64,000 nucleotides of DNA from Strigamia acuminata (Eukaryota > Arthropoda > Chilopoda > Geophilomorpha > Linotaeniidae), in NCBI GenBank assembly GCA_949358305.1, contig OX442319.1:3286001-3350000 (forward strand), written 5' to 3'. A model generated the notes under the pieces. The model worked only from the letters and a program-made list of their open reading frames with translations, made no database searches and was not told the DNA's origin. Below are positions 62,478 through 64,000 of this stretch, piece after piece. Every line of letters begins with the position of its first letter. Position 1 is the stretch's first letter. A program made the position numbers and the translations under genes.

Positions 62478-63640
62478 TCACCACCTCCATACCTCTCCTT
62501 GACGTTCGTTGGGCTAGACCATACATTACAAGACACGTTTAATTATTAACAAAACCTAACTTTGAGTTTCCTACAGCTTGTCAGCTTGTATGGGAGCAGC
62601 TCGAAAGCTGTATAATTGAGATTGAAGGCTTATTTGGCGTTTAAAGTCTAAATTACCATGTAGTCGAGTCTGCGTCGACGAAAATCAAAACAATTAGGTA
62701 GGCCTACTTCGGGAAAGTTGACGCCATCTCTAAAAAGCTTGAATCCAACCGCCTGTTCCAAGTCTGTCAACGGTACTTGGAATTCACTCAATGAGCACTC
62801 AGGACCAACGCGTCGATTTGGCAATAAAAAACAAGCAAAATAAAAATCGTTCCCTTTTTTACAAATAATTATTTTAAAGTAATGACTGGGAAAAGGAACA
62901 CGATTACGAGTGTGCGATACTCGATATTGCACGTGCTGTGGATCTCTAGAAATACAAAAATCACACATTACCAGCACAATTAGGCCTAAGTATTCGTGAC
63001 ATTTACGTGGGTTCGATCACTGGTCCTGTGAATACGTAAACGTCGTCATAAAGTCGGGTCAAATATCTGCAATATATATTCAAATCTCTCCACACACCAG
63101 TCAAAAATTGGATATTCTGGAATAAAATGTTAGAATGGCTTTAAAAAGTGAGTATATTTGCATATTTACCTGTGGTACACTGTTTGTTCGAGTGTGTGCA
63201 TCGGTTTTACCCTGTCTAGTTGTGTAATTGACGTAATCAGCTAGAGGATATCCGACCATTTCTGTTTCATCGTCGATACTGTCGGATTGAAATTCCTTTT
63301 TAATCCTCGGATCGAAGTGTCTGGTTGCAATTCTTCGAGAAAATCCGCAATCTTTCGGAGCATTCAGTTCGTTACAATTCAAATGCTCCAAAACCCAATT
63401 GGGCATTCGGTTCCTCTGATCGTACGATATTTGAAAATGTTTATATCTTAAAGTGACATCTCGTTGCGGCAGTCCGTACCTTGCAAAGCGGCTTCTGAGG
63501 TGCGGATTTTGGTAGTGTTCGCATCCGGGTGTTCGTTCGGGGTCCACTAATTGTGCCTGCACTTTAAATTTGTCCTTATACGATCCGCAGAAACATCCGA
63601 TTCCTGCAGTCGTAGCGTATAAAATTCGAAAATGGGCCAT
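62478..63640 (-). CDS. EndoG-like pseudonuclease G, shortened tail
   Basis: Exons 63170-63640, 63007-63116, 62657-62945 and 62478-62513 give 301 residues. Start MAHFRILYATTAGIG. Kept landmarks: RFARYGLPQRDV, MPNWVLEHLN, SVPQ, VWRDLNIYCRYL, YDDVYVFTGPVIEP, FPSHYFKIII. The DRGH position reads VGYP and the metal-site Asn is Leu. In the tail exon an indel shifts the frame, so the tail stops after PNERQGEVWRW; the usual GGGECNGQNANGQQN lies downstream out of frame. The body of the protein is intact. Confidence 0.82.
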
Positions 63641-63797
63641 AATTCATTTACACGCTGAAATTTTAAAATAGCACAACTTGTGGAGTTTGTAACAATTACG
63701 AGTTATGGATCTCTGTTGTTGTTGTGCAACAATATTGTGTTACGGTCTGTCTTACCTTGTACCTTGTCCAAGGTCTTACAGCACAATTTTCTCTTAA

Positions 63798-64000
63798 CCC
63801 TCAGATGGACAATCTCCAAAGACGACACCACTGTGAACGACACTTTGGTGCCCATATGTACCAAATTTGGGACAAAATAATTAAATCCGGAAGGCCGTTA
63901 GCTTAAGCGCTGTTAGGGTAGTGCGAAAAATTGTCGTACTTTGTGCTACTGTTGTTGAGCCAAGAAAATTAATTTTAAGCCAAGAAAATTAATTTTAAGC
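63798..64000. mobile_element. piggyBac-type MITE, cut by the window end
   Basis: TTAA (63794-63797) then CCCTCAGATGGACAA and the same interior as 44905-45060, including GGACAAAATAATTAAATCCG and the start of the AT-rich minisatellite. The right end is outside the window. Confidence 0.85.

Overview
The window is nuclear DNA of an intron-bearing animal, most likely an arthropod. Evidence: short GT-AG introns, a Pol III tRNA-Glu(UUC) gene, single-copy metazoan genes (GNPTG, snurportin-1, a sperm-tail PG-rich repeat gene, a PRPF31 copy), two full-length Ty3/gypsy elements, many MITEs and GGTTAGG-type arrays. The NACHT genes would be unusual for a classical holometabolous insect, so I leave the lineage open. 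Nothing prokaryotic was seen.

Layout. 1-8.9 kb holds ordinary genes: a ten-exon STPGR gene (minus), GNPTG (plus) and SNUPN (minus). 9.2-15.3 kb holds an EndoG-like gene, a frame-broken F-box/LRR gene, a MITE carrying a minisatellite, an EndoG/zinc-finger chimeric fragment and a foldback repeat. 15.4-33.5 kb holds two NACHT NTPase (NLR-like) genes. The first is split by a 9.6-kb Ty3/gypsy element and frameshifted; the second is intact. A relic fragment and the tRNA lie between them. 33.5-37 kb holds an orphan EndoG tail exon and a decayed, intronless PRPF31 copy split by a Tc1/mariner element. 37.3-54.6 kb and 62.4-63.7 kb hold more EndoG-like genes in the same orientation; one is gutted by nested transposons and one is split by a second, apparently intact 4.4-kb Ty3/gypsy element. 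54.7-62 kb is a triplicated unit carrying C2H2 zinc-finger genes of nine or ten fingers.

The main result is the EndoG-like family. Seven loci (A-G), all on the minus strand, share a four-exon structure and the EndoG fold landmarks. All seven have lost the DRGH catalytic motif and the metal-binding Asn of EndoG, and nearly all end in a separate exon encoding a Gly-rich GG(D/E)QNG-type tail. Five look intact (A, B, C, E, and G with a shortened tail). This looks like a locally amplified family of mitochondrial pseudonucleases, interspersed with NLR-like and zinc-finger genes that are also amplifying. Orphan exons, a segmental duplication that dragged along the first exon of SNUPN, and an antisense chimera show how active the duplication has been.

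Exon coordinates were derived by hand from GT-AG signals and reading-phase agreement. No database search or alignment software was used.
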